A stretch of 64,000 nt of DNA from Doris montereyensis (lineage: Eukaryota > Mollusca > Gastropoda > Nudibranchia > Dorididae): assembly GCA_037039925.1 (NCBI GenBank), contig JAXRKP010000047.1:455001-519000 (forward strand), given 5' to 3'. Numbering within the stretch: position 1 is the first letter of the stretch; each line of letters begins with the position of its first letter. The position numbers and the translations under genes were made by a program. The notes below the pieces were generated by a model, which saw only the letters and a program-made list of their open reading frames with translations, was not told where the DNA came from and did not search any database. Positions 27,083 to 38,642 of this stretch are shown in pieces.

Positions 27083-29434
27083 TCATAAAAATTCTTGGCT
27101 TAAAGATCTTCATGATCAAAAGCAATCCACATACAGGGTGTCCAGCACAAAGCCAACTGAAAATGTCCTACCTCCAAACAAAAACCTACCTAGGAAATGA
27201 AAACTCTCCCGACGCCAGAAACGGAGAACAGCGTAAATATTTCATATATTTCAATGCATTATTATAAATTGTTAATTCAAACCATAAGTGAATGACTTTC
27301 TAGTGTATCTCAATGAAATGAAAAGTGATCACACATTTCTTTAATGTTTCACTTTGGATTAATAATATTTCAGCATTTTCCCACATTTCTGAAAAAAATA
27401 ATTCTGAAAGCTGATAGATCTAGTAGTGATAGATCTACCCCTATCATTCCACAAAACATGCAAACAGTGCAAAAATGAATTTGTTTATTTTTTATCTTCT
27501 TTCGAAAAATATATCAAACACAAGAGTGACAATATCATAGCACAAATACTTACTCAGTCTACCGAGAAGAAATGAGGTTTGGAAGGCTTTTTCTATAACT
27601 TGATTGAACTCTGCCAATTATAAATCTTACTCCTTCTTACTTTTAGCCACCCCCCCCCCCCCAGTCTTTCTTTCTTTTCTCAGGATCAAAACCTAAAACT
27701 AGATCTAGAGTTTTTAATGGACTGCAACGTAAAACACCTACCCATCTATTATATTGGCAACCACCCCACCCCTCTTTCTTTCTTTTTCAATAAAGCCGAA
27801 TCTTGATCTAGATCTGAATCTAGTATAGTACATGATTGCCTTTTCCTGGTTCTACCCTTTCCCATACATGTCTACACTGTAGCGGAAGACTTTTTATTTT
27901 TCTCTTCCATACTACTATACCGTATGTCAGATTCAGTCAGCTTCTTGTTTTGTCATCCTATGTTTTCACATCGACTTTCTTCAATCTCTGTCCCCTTCCC
28001 CCATCTCTCTATTCTGCTATCAGGTCGTGCGTGCATGATATCTCTTTCGATCATCCAACCGCTCCATTCTTACTAATCACTTGCATCCTTTGCCAATCCG
28101 TAAACTCCCGACTCTCCCCATATATATATACTCTCTCCAATAATACACACATATGACATCGTGATTAAACACACACGTGCGCGATCGGACTTAAAATATG
28201 CACATTGCTCTCTGTCTCTCGCCATTTGACACGAACCATACAACGTGCGCCATGGGCTTTAACACACACGTGCATTCTTAATCTCCCCAGAGTAAAAGTT
28301 ACATTGAAGAAAGGAGGCTGGGCCGTAGATAAGCAGTTCATGGTATTGCTATAGGCGCCAAAACTAAAGAAAGTATTGAAAGTTTTGTGTCAAAATCCGA
28401 TACTTATCCCCTGGGCAAACTTTACAATTTTTAAAGAAGGTATCGGAATCGTTTATTTTTCAACATGAAAGAATCGCCAGACAGCAAAGCATGCATGACC
28501 AGAAATGGATGACAAAATGATCATTCATCGCCACAATCTTATTTGCATTTTCCTATTTCTCAAGGGTGCCGATAATTGTTCATGAAAAATTACTTCAATT
28601 TCCCTGATTTTCTCTGATGTTTGTCCTCAATATATCATTTCCCATGGTATTTTCTCGACTGGGAAACATTTTTTTTCGCTTTCAAGGATTTCCCTGATGC
28701 ATGTGAACCCTGTTTTTACTACCTGAGCCAACAAACTGTAAAAAGTTAATTTATGTATTCCAAAAATTTATGAAAGACCCAATAAGCCATTGTCAGAAAC
28801 AAAAATTTGTACAAAAAAAAAATCCTCCATGCTCTGAGACAAAAAAATTCTAGTGTCTTTGTTTGATATGTGCGCTGTTCTACAAAAGATAGAAATCCAA
28901 ACACTGAAACAGCCCTAGGCTTCAAATGAGATTAAGAAGATTTGTCAAAGAATTTAGGCAAATCAATGAAAGTTTCCTCACTCATCAACACCACATTGGT
29001 TGGACAAGCATCTTTGATTTGATTGACAATGATTAATCTTGTAACATTAAGGAATGATGTATTCTATATAGAATAAATTCTGTTTCCTGAGACATATGCC
29101 TGTAGGCGGACTGTGGTGTTAAGCAGTGTATTCTTAGATTGCCACTGCAGTACAAATTTTAAATGCTGAGAATTAATTAACAGATTCAAGATTCTCCAAC
29201 AAAGTATATATCACACTATGAGCAAAGTTATTACATGAAGCACTGAATCTGATTGCAATCTTTAATCCTTGTGACCAAAACAAATCAAAAGAAATCATAC
29301 ATTAAAATTAAAGAATGAAAACACACACATATGGTAGAACTTAAACTACCCGAGAGAAACAAAAACACCCTTCAAAACCCACAAAACAATTCTTCAATCA
29401 ACCCCCCCCAAACAAGCACAACTAAAAGCCTCAC
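27083..29434. other. Intron-like non-coding region
   Basis: Between two predicted minus-strand exons. It contains C-runs and TAGATCT words (27415-27430, 27705-27715, 27805-27820). A short minus-strand open stretch at about 29054-28940 reads VNQIKDACPTNVVLMSEE and ends LPKFFDKSS before a stop. It looks protein-like, but its phase does not fit the flanking exons, so it is not called. Confidence 0.4.
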
Positions 29435-29512
29435 CGCCACTTGAAAAACTAGTCTGCCTCAAGCCTCCTGTGTTTGGTGTTATTCCTATGGCATTTATCT
29501 GCCCAACGTTGT
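29435..29512 (-). CDS. Internal exon of death-domain gene
   Basis: 78-bp exon on the minus strand bounded by acceptor TTCCTTTTCTTACAG and donor GTGAGG, phase 1 at both ends. It encodes about 26 residues (DNVGQINAIGITPNTGGLRQ then TSFSSG), a Gly/Asn/Thr/Ser-rich linker with no domain. Length is a multiple of three, so it could be skipped without breaking the frame. It joins in phase to the exon at 30574-30648 upstream and to the death-domain exon downstream. Confidence 0.5.
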
Positions 29513-29896
29513 CTGTAAGAAAAGGAAATAAAAGAAGTATTATTGCAAACTGCGGAGAAGCTCTGTACAATAACATTGTGTCATGGGGAGAAAATCACAA
29601 TAAACAAATTTTAAGCTTTGTGAAATTTTATTTCTTTTTGTGTGTGTCTCAGTAATTTTGTCCCCTGTCAATAATGCATGTAATATAGTTACTGGCATAC
29701 CCTATGATTATGTTGATCTACTGTTAGGTATATATTTATAAAACTACAATCATGTGCTCTCTCTCTCACTTTCCTTTTCTCAGTCTCTCTTTCTACCAAA
29801 ACAACATTTTATAGCTTACTCTTCCCACACCCCCCCCATACTTTTGGGCTGAAAACATCCTGAGAAGATATAAGCCTAAAACTTTTCATATCAGTA

Positions 29897-30028
29897 GTAT
29901 AGGTGGCCTAGTGGCTAAGTTGCCTGATTTGGGATGATGAAGACCTGAGTTTGAATCATAGCATCTACGTTCAACGTTACTTTCCTTGGGAAAGACACTT
30001 AACATGCACTTTCCTCACTCGACCCAAG
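29897..30028 (+). repeat. tRNA-derived SINE, family S2, copy 1
   Basis: Head TGGCCTAGTGGCTAAG fits an A box and GAGTTTGAATCATAG a B box. Then CCTTGGGAAAGACACTTAAC and CACTCGACCCAAGTGCAAATG. It directly abuts an S1 element at 30029. A second copy is at 50752-50874. Confidence 0.7.
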
Positions 30029-30378
30029 TGCAAATGAGGCGCTATAGCTCAACCGTAGTGTTGTGAGCACGATAACACTGGTTCAAGCCCCATGGTTGGC
30101 ACAGGTGGGTTCTTTCACAACGGTGTATTCTTAGGAAAGGTATTTCACTTAATTTCCTCACTTGACACAGGTGTGAATGAGTATCCAGCTATAGGTAGAG
30201 AAATATTTTTGTCAGGGTGTTAGTACGAAGAGCCTAACAGGCTCGTGTACTGTATGTTCCCCTGGGAGTTAAGAAGGACTTTGAAGGAATATCCTGCTGA
30301 GAAACAAATGATGTAATCGTTGAGCCTGTACTTATGCAGGGATACTGATTTTAAATCCATCCATCTTTGTCTTTACAG
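30029..30378 (+). repeat. tRNA-derived SINE, family S1, copy 2
   Basis: A box-like GCGCTATAGCTCAACCGTAG and B box GGTTCAAGCCCC, followed by the same body as 22246-22595 (CTTAGGAAAGGTATTTCACT, GTGTGAATGAGTATCCAGCTATA, CCCCTGGGAGTTAAGAAGG). It forms a tandem S2-S1 pair. The following 30379-30530 (GAAACCGGGATAACC, GGCTCTATGGG) may belong to a further decayed SINE. Confidence 0.8.
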
Positions 30379-30573
30379 GCACTAGCCTGGGAGTAAAATC
30401 TTCAACCGACTAGTGTCCTGAATGGAGGTGATTATTATCACCTGTTCCGCTTTGACACTATAGAAACCGGGATAACCTTTGGCTCTATGGGTTGTAATAG
30501 CCTTGAAGGAATTTACTTTTCATATCATATAGATGAACTCTTGATCACTTTATAAAAATCATAATGATCTCAC

Positions 30574-30648
30574 CATCTGAGCTGCGCAGAGGATCTATGT
30601 TTGTTGAACCAATCGTACTTACAGGTATATTTTCTGAAGGCATACCAT
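30574..30648 (-). CDS. Internal exon of death-domain gene
   Basis: 75-bp minus-strand exon with acceptor TTCTTCTTTTTGTCAG and donor GTGAGATC, phase 1-1. It encodes GMPSENIPVSTIGSTNIDPL then RSSD, a short polar linker. It shares size, phase and composition with the exon at 29435-29512, suggesting linker exons that arose by duplication. Product function unknown on its own. Confidence 0.5.
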
Positions 30649-31023
30649 CTGACAAAAAGAAGAATTCATTTAACAATTTATCTTGTAGAAATGGAGTTGA
30701 TCACACATTCTTAATTCAACATCTACTCCTGTTTGAAGAGGAAAACAAACCAACCCCTTCCCAATCAGCTATAAATCAATCATCATAAATTTTCAGAGAT
30801 TGCTTCTCTTTCACTTGTCATTTATTTAATTTTTTTCTGTAAAAGGTCAAAATATATATATATATATTTTTATTAATATACTTCAAAATAAGATTGGATC
30901 TTCTGCTTTGTGAGTTTTCTTAAGCAACAGATACAAAAATAAATCTAATACAAATAGAAATAAAACATTTTCAATTCTATCAATATAATCTTTCTTTGTG
31001 TATTAAATAATGAAGATTCTTAC

Positions 31024-31223
31024 GTTTAATAGATGCAGCAATATTGAAATCATTAACTTGGTTTCCACTGTGGGAGGTAACCATACAGTGTTGCAAACAT
31101 GAGTGAGGTATGTTAGGAAGGGAATCTAGATTAATACATTCAGTCTTTGTAGATTGAAAAGACAACTGTTGTTCTGCACGCTCTAACTGATGATTATCTG
31201 GATTCCTAGATGTAACTGAGTTT
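31024..31223 (-). CDS. Internal exon of death-domain gene
   Basis: 200-bp minus-strand exon bounded by acceptor TTGTATTTTCACCAG and donor GTAAGAATC. Only the phase-2 start keeps it open (NSVTSRNPDNHQLERAEQQL...CINLDSLPNIPHSCLQHC). It ends in phase 1, which matches the next exon at 30648. Low-complexity polar sequence, no domain recognised. The next upstream candidate exon (36325-36438) ends in phase 1, so at least one exon is missing between them. Confidence 0.45.
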
Positions 31224-31479
31224 CTGGTGAAAATACAAGCATTAATTTAGGTCTACACAGGATGACTGAAGCATTAAAAACGATACTTTTGATATTCTTT
31301 ATACCTTAAAAACAATATACGACAGATTGTACAATATCAAAATTTCACAAGAATTCATATCACCAAGAAAAATACATTAATACGTCGTAATAACTGTGAG
31401 GATAACAAAAGAAAACTAATTGAAACAAGAACAAAACACTGAGCAGAAAAAGAAAGACTGATTAAGACACAGATATTTT

Positions 31480-31858
31480 TCCTGGGAGCCCAGCCCAACA
31501 ATGGAAGTTAAACGAGCTTCAGCATTGATAGGATAGCCCTTTCTTACCCAGTGTAATTAATGGGTCTAGCCTGAACGTCAAAGGTGGATTAAGCCACAGG
31601 ACCCATAACTGACCCCGAAGCCAACTGAGATTTTGCCTGGACTGCTCTGTAAATAGCCATGGGATCTTAAGCGTGCACAAAGTGTTGTTATCTGCACAAG
31701 GGACCTCCTTTTTATCATCAGTCTCGGATGGGACAATCCACCTACCTGGACTAGGGGGATGAGTTTTACTTGTAAAAACGTGAGAAAATTTTGCAACTGT
31801 CAGGGCTTGAACCCATGAGCTTTTGATTAAAAGGCTGACAACTTGCCTTTCACCATCA
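31480..31858 (-). repeat. tRNA-like SINE, family S5
   Basis: On the minus strand, GATGGTGAAAGGCAAG near the start and ATGGGTTCAAGCCCTGACAG resemble A and B boxes. The body includes GATTGTCCCATCCGAGACTG, GCTCTGTAAATAGCC-type reverse matches and TTGGGCTGGGCTCCCAGG at the end. It directly abuts R1 copy 3. Single copy in the window, so its ends are uncertain. Confidence 0.45.
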
Positions 31859-32345
31859 AGTTCATTGAATTATTGGATGGAGCAGTTCATTCCCTTCACA
31901 ATGATACCATAAAAGAAGCTCCGTATCGATTCTTCGAATTTATACGATTTCTTTTTAGAAACGACACAGGCATAACTTTCAACACACCTGTTGTACTATA
32001 AAAGACAGTAATTTTGTCGAAAGTATTGCAAGTTGGTACTCAATATAAGCATCATAATGCAATCTATCCAAAAAATCTATCTATAATGAATTGTCCTGAA
32101 TATTGCCCTAGATCGCAAGGAAAATATATGACACATTCTGCGCACCTGTTATCAAAAGGTACCATCCAACATGAGTATATGGGAACCAAGCAATTGAAAC
32201 AGTGTTGACAAGTAGTTGAGAACCCCTCAAGGCTGTATGAAATTTCAAAGTATTATCCTAGTCTTTTCTAAGTTTATGTGAATGTGAGCCACTTTTCATT
32301 TTTAAAATTCACCAAAACAACCCATAAACTTCAAATGTGAATATC
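31855..32345 (-). repeat. Unclassified dispersed repeat R1, copy 3
   Basis: Minus-strand copy. It reads ATAATACTTTGAAATTTCAT, CTTGAGGGGTTCTCAA, CATACTCATGTTGGATGG, TGAGTACCAACTTGCAATAC, GATACGGAGCTTC, GGTATCATTGTGAAGG, GAACTGCTCCATCCAATA, in the same order as copies 1 and 2. Similarity probably continues 5' to about 32530 (GTCCAAAAAGAATATTTTGAG, TGCCAAATTTCAAGTCAGTCGG). Confidence 0.7.
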
Positions 32346-33476
32346 TCAAAATATTCTTTTTGGACCTTATTTTACACTAACTTAGCTCGAATTTGTCAAC
32401 CGACTGACTTGAAATTTGGCACAGATTTTACTTTCAATGTATAAAAAAAGCATGTTATGTTGTGTACTTTCTGAGATATGAATTATTTTGGGTGAAAAGA
32501 ATTGCAAGTTGTAACCAATTTTTATGCAATTTTCAACATCACATAAAACTAAAAGTTTGTCACATTTGTCCAAACCAATGCTTTGTTTTGTTCCTTGTAT
32601 GTAAATAAAGATGCGTTCAATTTTGAAAAACATACCAAAAACATTGATGCTATTTTTGGTGCCAAAAATCAAATATGGTGTGGTTTCCAGGGCAACAGTC
32701 GATTTTTACTTTTTTTTCCACACATAGAACTCGTATAAATGAAGGTAATAGTTGTCTTGCTTCATCAATTTTCAAAATGACCTTCACAACCTGCTCCTCC
32801 CCTGAAAGTTCAAGCATAAATTTCTTCCATTGTTATGCCTATTCAGAGATTGGGGTTGGTGTAATATTTACTATATATGCATTTTTTGTTTCGGGCAGTG
32901 GCCAGGTGTTTGCAACAGGGATTAGACGGTCCCGCCCTCCATGAGTCTCCTGCTGCCTTGCAGGTGGGTCTTGACTAATCAAAGGCTAAGGGAGTATAAC
33001 AAACAAGGCCCGGTAGGGAGCCCCAAGGTGGCAGCCCCACCTTCTACCTAGGGTACAGTGGGCTAAACACCTGTTTACCCAAAACCAAATGATTCAGAGA
33101 CACAAAGATTTGATATCCTGACTGAAATTTCAAAGACAACACTGGAAACGAACACAAACTGTGATTTTTGGAACATGGAATGTTAGGGCAATAAATGGAA
33201 AAGAGTTAGAATTAGCTGAAGAAATAGAAAACTTCAAAGTAGACATTTTGACCATCACAAAAACAAAGAAAAAAAGAACAGGGAATAAATAATGTAGGAC
33301 CAAATCATACTTAACCTTCTCATGAATATATGTAAAAGATATTTAAAACGGGAGTAGGCCTCCTAGTGCATAACAGGCATGAAAAGCTACTAGAAAGCTG
33401 GAAATTTATAAGCCCACAACTATTATAAGAGAAATTCAATTATTAATAGCTTATGGACCAAAGGCACCAACAAAGA

Positions 33477-33619
33477 TTTGTTTGTTTGTTTCTTTTAAAT
33501 TTACCCCGTCCATCATTGTGGTGATCTCAGGGTTAAGAGGAAACAGCAAGATGAAAGATAGGTAAAAGAAGGGAAGGAAAGAAGTAGGTCCTACAAGCAG
33601 GACCAGCCAATCACCTGTG
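33477..33619 (-). mobile_element. SINE S4 insertion with 10-bp target duplication
   Basis: 143-bp insert inside LINE A copy 3, flanked by CCAACAAAGA on both sides (33467-33476 and 33620-33629). Read on the minus strand it ends in a (CAAA)n-type tail, as expected for a retroposed SINE. The body contains TTCATCTTGCTGTTTCC, GAGATCACCACAATGATGGA and GGGGTAAATTTAAA. Related copies: 43116-43225, 43444-43590 and 52255-52360. Confidence 0.8.
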
Positions 33620-34070
33620 CCAACAAAGAAGAAAAGATATTTTCAAAAACGATTTACAACTAGCTGCAGAGAATGTCAAACCCAAACAGAAACTAATGGT
33701 TTTAGGAGATTAAAACACTAGAGTAGGCAACAATGTAGAAACATCAGGAGGAGTAATAGGTGAAGAAGGAGAGACAACAACTTCTCCAAATGGAGAAAGA
33801 CTAATACTAATAGACTTTTGCCTAAAGAATAAAGATATCCACAAATATACAAGAGTAAATGAAGACATAGCTGAAATTCATAGACTACCTAATAGTTAGC
33901 AGCTCCCTTTTTTTACAGTACAATCGATGCAAGAGTAAACAGAGGAGCTGAAATATTTAGTGATCATCACCTAGTGATTGCCAAAATGAGATTACTGACT
34001 AAGGAAAACAAACAGAAAAGGGTAGAGAACAAAGCTGCTGAACTCAAAATAGAAGCATTAAATAAACCAA

Positions 34071-34093
34071 TAATAATAATAATAATAATAATA

Positions 34094-34124
<31 letters not shown>
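34071..34124. repeat. (AAT)n tract, likely LINE tail
   Basis: About 50 bp of AAT repeat with one break. Position at the target duplication suggests the microsatellite-like 3' tail of the inserted LINE. Confidence 0.9.
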
Positions 34125-34127
<3 letters not shown>

Positions 34128-34251
34128 CTACTTTATTCATCCAAAGAAAGAAATTACATTCTGTTCTTCATAAGTAAGTTTAAAAATCATAATACACAGA
34201 TCTATTCATTATTAAAATTACTAAACATTAATGCAATAATATAATAAGAGT

Positions 34252-34738
34252 ATTAGTATGACAAATACATCACAGAAATGCGTAAGACATACAACATCAT
34301 TCGAGCCTTCCCACAACCCCCCCCCCACACACACACAACCGACCCCTCACACACGCCTTTGGTCAAAGCTCATTCATCCATGCTCACTCCCCCCCCCCCC
34401 CACGTCCATTTGTTTTGATAAATACATCACAGAAATGCGTAGGGATATACAACCATATTCGATCCCCCACCCAGCACACAACACTATCCACCGACCCCTA
34501 CGCACATGCACGCGTTCAATCAAAGCTCATTCATCCATTTCCACCCCCCCCCCCCCCACATCCATTTTTTAAATATAAATAGATCACAGAAATGCGCAGG
34601 ATACACAACCTCATTCGACCCCCTCCCCCCCCCCCCACACACACAGACACTACATCTCAACCGACCCCCATACACACGCCTTTCGGACAAAGCTCATTCA
34701 TCCATGCCCAACCCCCCCATGTCCATTTGTTTTCTTAA
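34252..34738. repeat. Minisatellite, three units of about 160 bp
   Basis: Three tandem units, each running AYCACAGAAATGCG, a CATTCGA or ATTCGACC block, a C-run, CACACACA, CAAAGCTCATTCATCCAT, another C-run and CCATTTGTTTT. The first starts near 34252, the second near 34418, the third near 34576. C-runs vary in length between units. Confidence 0.9.
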
Positions 34739-35700
34739 AAATCTTGACTGCGGACGGAATGAATGAATTCAGGTATCTGTTTGTGTTGGCCCCTGGGACT
34801 CTGAACCTATCACTTCTAATTATCTTTAGACAGTCAATGTCTGCATGAAGTGGATGAGTTTCGGCATCAGTGATGTCAGTCAGTTTTTTGGTTATACGTC
34901 GTTCATAAACTGTGTCAAATGAGTCCTATGTGTTCCCAATCAGTCCACCTGTAAACCAAATATACCAGTCTAGGATAAAAGATTTGTTAGTGAAAGGAAG
35001 ATTGATCTGAATGATAGCACAAAAAGAAGAAAAGTGGCAAATGTATAAAGAAACACTCCTCAATTGCACTGAAGAGGTCTGGGGTAGGAAACAAATTGAA
35101 GGAGATAGGAAAAGAACAGCATAGTGGTATGAGAATGTCAAAACTAAGATCAAAGAAAAAAGATGCCTGGAAGAAATACCTGAATACAAATAGGCCAGAG
35201 GATAGGACAAAATACGTGAGCGCCAAAGAGGAAGTGAGGATAGCAAAACAGAAACAAAGGGAAGAGTTTGAACAAATACTTCAAGAAAGCTATAAAGGAA
35301 AGCAAAAGCTGTTCCTGGGAGCAATTAAGAGCTTAAGAGCATGAGAAAGATGAAAGTATGCCCAATATGACAAATTAAGAATGCCAAAGAAGAAATGATG
35401 AAAGAAGACAGCGAAATCATGGAAACATGGAGAAATTGTTTTCAGCAGTTAAATAATCCCGGTAGAACATATAAAACAATGAATGAATTATAGTAGAATA
35501 GCTAAATCAGTTTACAATGCTAAAACCCAAGGTAAAAGACCAGTAGGAAGACCTCCGAGAAAGTGGAAAGAAGATATAAAAGAGGCATTAAAGCACAGAA
35601 ATCAACTTTCACAGAAGGAACAGGGTAGCCTAGAGAAAGATGATTTCTGGCATCTTAACTCATACCAGAAGTAGAATGGGAACTGATAAAGAAAGAACGC

Positions 35701-36324
35701 CTTTTTCGTTGTATTTGTTGTGTCTTCTTTTATCTCATTCATCACATGAGCAATAGCATGCTTCGACTACTTCCTCTATGAAAAATTACTATCCCTGTAT
35801 CATAAAGTATAACCTGGCATTGGTTTATTCATGGATTTAGCCACACACTGAAGACAGAACTGAAGACAGAACTGAAGCCAGAATATTTCTGCTCCTAATC
35901 AAATAATCCATGGTTCAATTCGCCAAAAAGGAACAGACCTACAAAGTCCTCAAATGTATCTGTCACAAAAACGAGTTCTTTTCATGCGACAAATTTCAAA
36001 CAAGAACATGTATTTTGGCACATTGACATTAGGTTTGGCAAAAACATGCATTTTTAGAAGTAATTTAGTTTCATAAATAAAATTCCAACATTAGTCTTTT
36101 CAGGAAGCTTATGTTTTTGCTTTCCTATTTTGGGTATTGCCCTCAACTACCCATTGTAAAAGATTTAGAATGAAATCTTGTTACAGAGATACAAAAGCAT
36201 TTACTCCAAAACAAAATATAAAAAACCTCTTAAAGTCATGTTCCTCCTATGCCTATACACTCTATAATGGGTAAAAGTTATTTTCCGGCTTCATATATTT
36301 GATGTCTAAAAAAAACCCAACTAC
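35701..36324. other. Intron-like non-coding region
   Basis: No coding or repeat feature recognised apart from a short duplicated phrase (GAAGACAGAACTGAAG) near 35850-35880. Confidence 0.45.
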
Positions 36325-36438
36325 CTGTATTAAGGGTGAATATTGGAATTACATACATTTGAGAATTTCCAGGATTTAGAAAAGACGTACTGCCAGGATG
36401 CTGTTCACCTCTTGATAAGTCAACCTGTTGCTTAATTT
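36325..36438 (-). CDS. Candidate upstream exon of death-domain gene
   Basis: 114-bp minus-strand exon with acceptor TTTTCATTCTTTTTCAG and donor GTAGTTGG, phase 1-1. It encodes IKQQVDLSRGEQHPGSTSFL then NPGNSQMYVIPIFTLNTG. Composition (Ser/Gly/Asn/Gln) and phase match the linker exons at 29435 and 30574, which is why it is placed in the same gene. It does not join directly to the 31024-31223 exon (phase 2 start), so another exon or alternative splicing is needed. Confidence 0.4.
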
Positions 36439-37969
36439 CTGAAAAAGAATGAAAATAACTTTAAATTCATGAAGTATATAATTACAGAAATATGACTCAC
36501 AATATAAAAAGGTTTTTTGACCATGTAGCAAGGCTCACACATCATTGCTCAGATAAAACTTGCTAAGCAATGCAGGAAAGTTTTTACAATAAAAGAAAAA
36601 AACTGTCTCAATAAAAATTTACACTGTAAGTTGTAAGAAAAAACTTTTATCATCAAAATCCATAAAAGAATAGACTATTTCATGGATCGAATTCAAGTTA
36701 ATCCAAAAGTTTATTTCTGTGTATATATTTTCTGGCGTAGCACTATTTATCATCTCATGACGGATAATAGAACATACTACGCCACACTTTGCTATGCACT
36801 CTGGCCTAGCTCTTTTGTCACTTATGGGGAAATGTGGCACCTGGAAAGGCCATTTGGGGTCGAAATGTTAAAATTGAGATAAGAGCATTTCTCTCGCTCA
36901 CCTTCTTAGCTTTATTTCTAAACCATCTCCAAGGCTTTATTCCTTTTTTTTCTGTGAAAAAATGTTCTTTGAAGACAATGAATGTCATCATCTTTGTAAA
37001 AAAATAATAGACAATGCTCATGTTTTACCATATTTTGAGACCCTCAAAACTCTATCACTAGTATCACCCTTCAAGTAAAATGGAATCATCCTATAACCTT
37101 GCATACACACCTTGTATCCCCTGTGCTACGGGGTTGAGACAACAGCCAACGAAGTTCTTATAGTATGCATTCACTATAATATTCAGTAGCTTCTATACTA
37201 CTACAAGGCCCACACTGCAATAACACTATTTTTATCCACTTTACGAAGAGTCTTTCTAGCATTTCTAGAGTTACGGCTGCCCATGCTGGTAATATGCTTT
37301 ACATGTGCACTTTTGATAAGCGATTGGATAGCTTAGAAGATGGACTTTTTTTTAATGAAATTTGACAATTTTTCTTCTTAATAATTTTTTCTCAAAACCA
37401 TGTTATTCATCACAAATGTAAATGTTTCAGGCATGTCACATTTCTTACATTTCATTCAAAATTTACCACATTATTTTACCCTCGTATGTCCACACTTTTA
37501 CAAGAACTCTTTTATATATCAATATTTAAATTTTTAAAAAGATGTTTTAAAGTAAAGTGAAAATGTTTTTTTTTATACTATATGCTTCATATTGATTAGA
37601 AAAAAATCCATCAAAACTGTAATTTTTCTTTTTCTTTTAAAATGGCTTTGTGAAACGCTAGCCAAAGCTTGCATACATGTTGTGTGAAAATCTCAGAAGT
37701 AAAGAATGAGCAAAATGTTGACCTAAAGATTGTAAAAAACTCCAATATGACGGCCATTTATTGGTGTTACAATGGCAACCGAAACCTAAAAATTAATATT
37801 TTCGGCTCAATTACAATCTAGGTATGCCTTTGTACCCATTTAATTGCAAAATTAGCAATTGAAACGGTCTTCTAATGCCGCATTTCCCCTTAAGGTTTTC
37901 ACTGATAGAAAATGTTAATCCAATATCCATGCCTGTGTGCTGGATAGAAGGGGGTGTTTTCTTCTTTTC
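36439..37969. other. Non-coding region
   Basis: AT-rich, no coding exon with matching splice sites recognised. Upstream exons of the minus-strand gene may lie further right or be absent from the window. Confidence 0.45.
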
Positions 37970-38642
37970 TTTCTTTATCAGTTCCAATTCTACCTTTCGG
38001 TTTATGGGTTCAGATGCCCGAGATGATCTTTTTCTCAAGGATGCCCTGTCCTAGCATTTTCTGTTTCCTTCTCAAAAGTTAAATTTCTATGTTTCAATGC
38101 CTCTTTTATATCTTCTTCCCACTTTCTCCCAAGGTCTGCCTTTTGGTCTTTTACCTTGGGCTTTAGCACTGTATACTGATTTAACTATTCTATTGTCATT
38201 CATTCTGTTTACATGCCCAAACCATCTCAATTGATTTGTTTCTATCTTAGTTTTTATGCCATCTGCTTTGGTTTGATTTCTTATTGTTGTGTTTCTGATT
38301 TTGTCTCTTTTAGTTTTCCCTACTACTACTACTCTTCTTAGATATTTCATTTCAGCTGCCTGTACTCTACTGTATTCCCTACTGTCTAAAGTCCAAGTTT
38401 CGCTGCCATAGAGGAGAGTAGGACAATAAACTGTATTGTATACTGCCATTTTGGTTTTTGTTGACAATTCTTGCTTACCTACAAATGCCTTTCCTAGATG
38501 GTTATACATTGCACTTGCCTTTATGATTCTCTGGCTGATTTCTTCTCTTAGTTTTCCCTCTGAGTTAATCATTACTCCTAGGTAATTGTAGCTTTGAACT
38601 TGTTCTAAATACTCCCTGCCCAATTTAAGATTTTGTGTTTTA
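37970..38642 (-). mobile_element. LINE family A, 3' fragment
   Basis: Minus-strand 5'-truncated copy of the C-terminal third. A 178-aa open frame (38623-38087) reads SYNYLGVMINSEGKLREEIS, AVYNTVYCPTLLYGSETWTL, MKYLRRVVVVGKTKRDKIRN and QLRWFGHVNRMNDNR, then GKRPKGRPWEKVG. The family 3' end follows at 38050-37975 after a frameshift. This is the best-preserved tail of family A in the window. Confidence 0.88.

Larger units (their letters stand above)
34071..34952 (-). mobile_element. 5'-truncated LINE (second family) inside LINE A
   Basis: Minus-strand LINE 3' end. Its coding tail (34948-34740) reads FDTVYERRITKKLTD, HPLHADIDCLKII and RFRVPGANTNRYLNSFIPSA, the usual ending of CR1/Jockey-type RT proteins (FR-P---TNR---SF-PSA). 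A 3' region made of about 160-bp tandem units and a terminal (AAT)n tract at 34071-34123 follow. The putative target duplication is AAACCAA (34064-34070, 34953-34959). It splits LINE A copy 3, so it inserted later. Confidence 0.65.
32895..35700 (+). mobile_element. LINE family A, copy 3 (interrupted, RT deleted)
   Basis: Plus-strand copy. One 5' monomer (32925-33000) and the conserved GGTGGCAGCCCCACC and CCTAGGGTACAGTGGGCTAA leader; endonuclease pieces (33150-34020; FGTWNVRAINGKELELAEE, IDFCLKNK-like, FSDHHLVIAKMRLL); linker (34965-35480). It then jumps straight to the C-terminal block GKRPVGRPPRKWKEDIKEAL (35530-35600), so the RT is missing. Two later insertions break it: SINE S4 at 33477-33619 and another LINE end at 34071-34952. 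It lies in an intron of the death-domain gene, in the opposite orientation. Confidence 0.85.

Noticed and set aside
28940..29054. Minus-strand peptide VNQIKDACPTNVVLMSEE as an exon
   Set aside because: Weak acceptor and a phase that does not fit the flanking exons; left as a note only.
34252..34738. CRISPR-like array
   Set aside because: Three units of about 160 bp with variable C-runs are a minisatellite in a LINE 3' region; unit size and eukaryotic context exclude CRISPR.
36619..36840. 73-aa minus-strand ORF as a further exon of the death-domain gene
   Set aside because: No acceptor or donor at suitable places and no domain; composition is like the surrounding AT-rich DNA.
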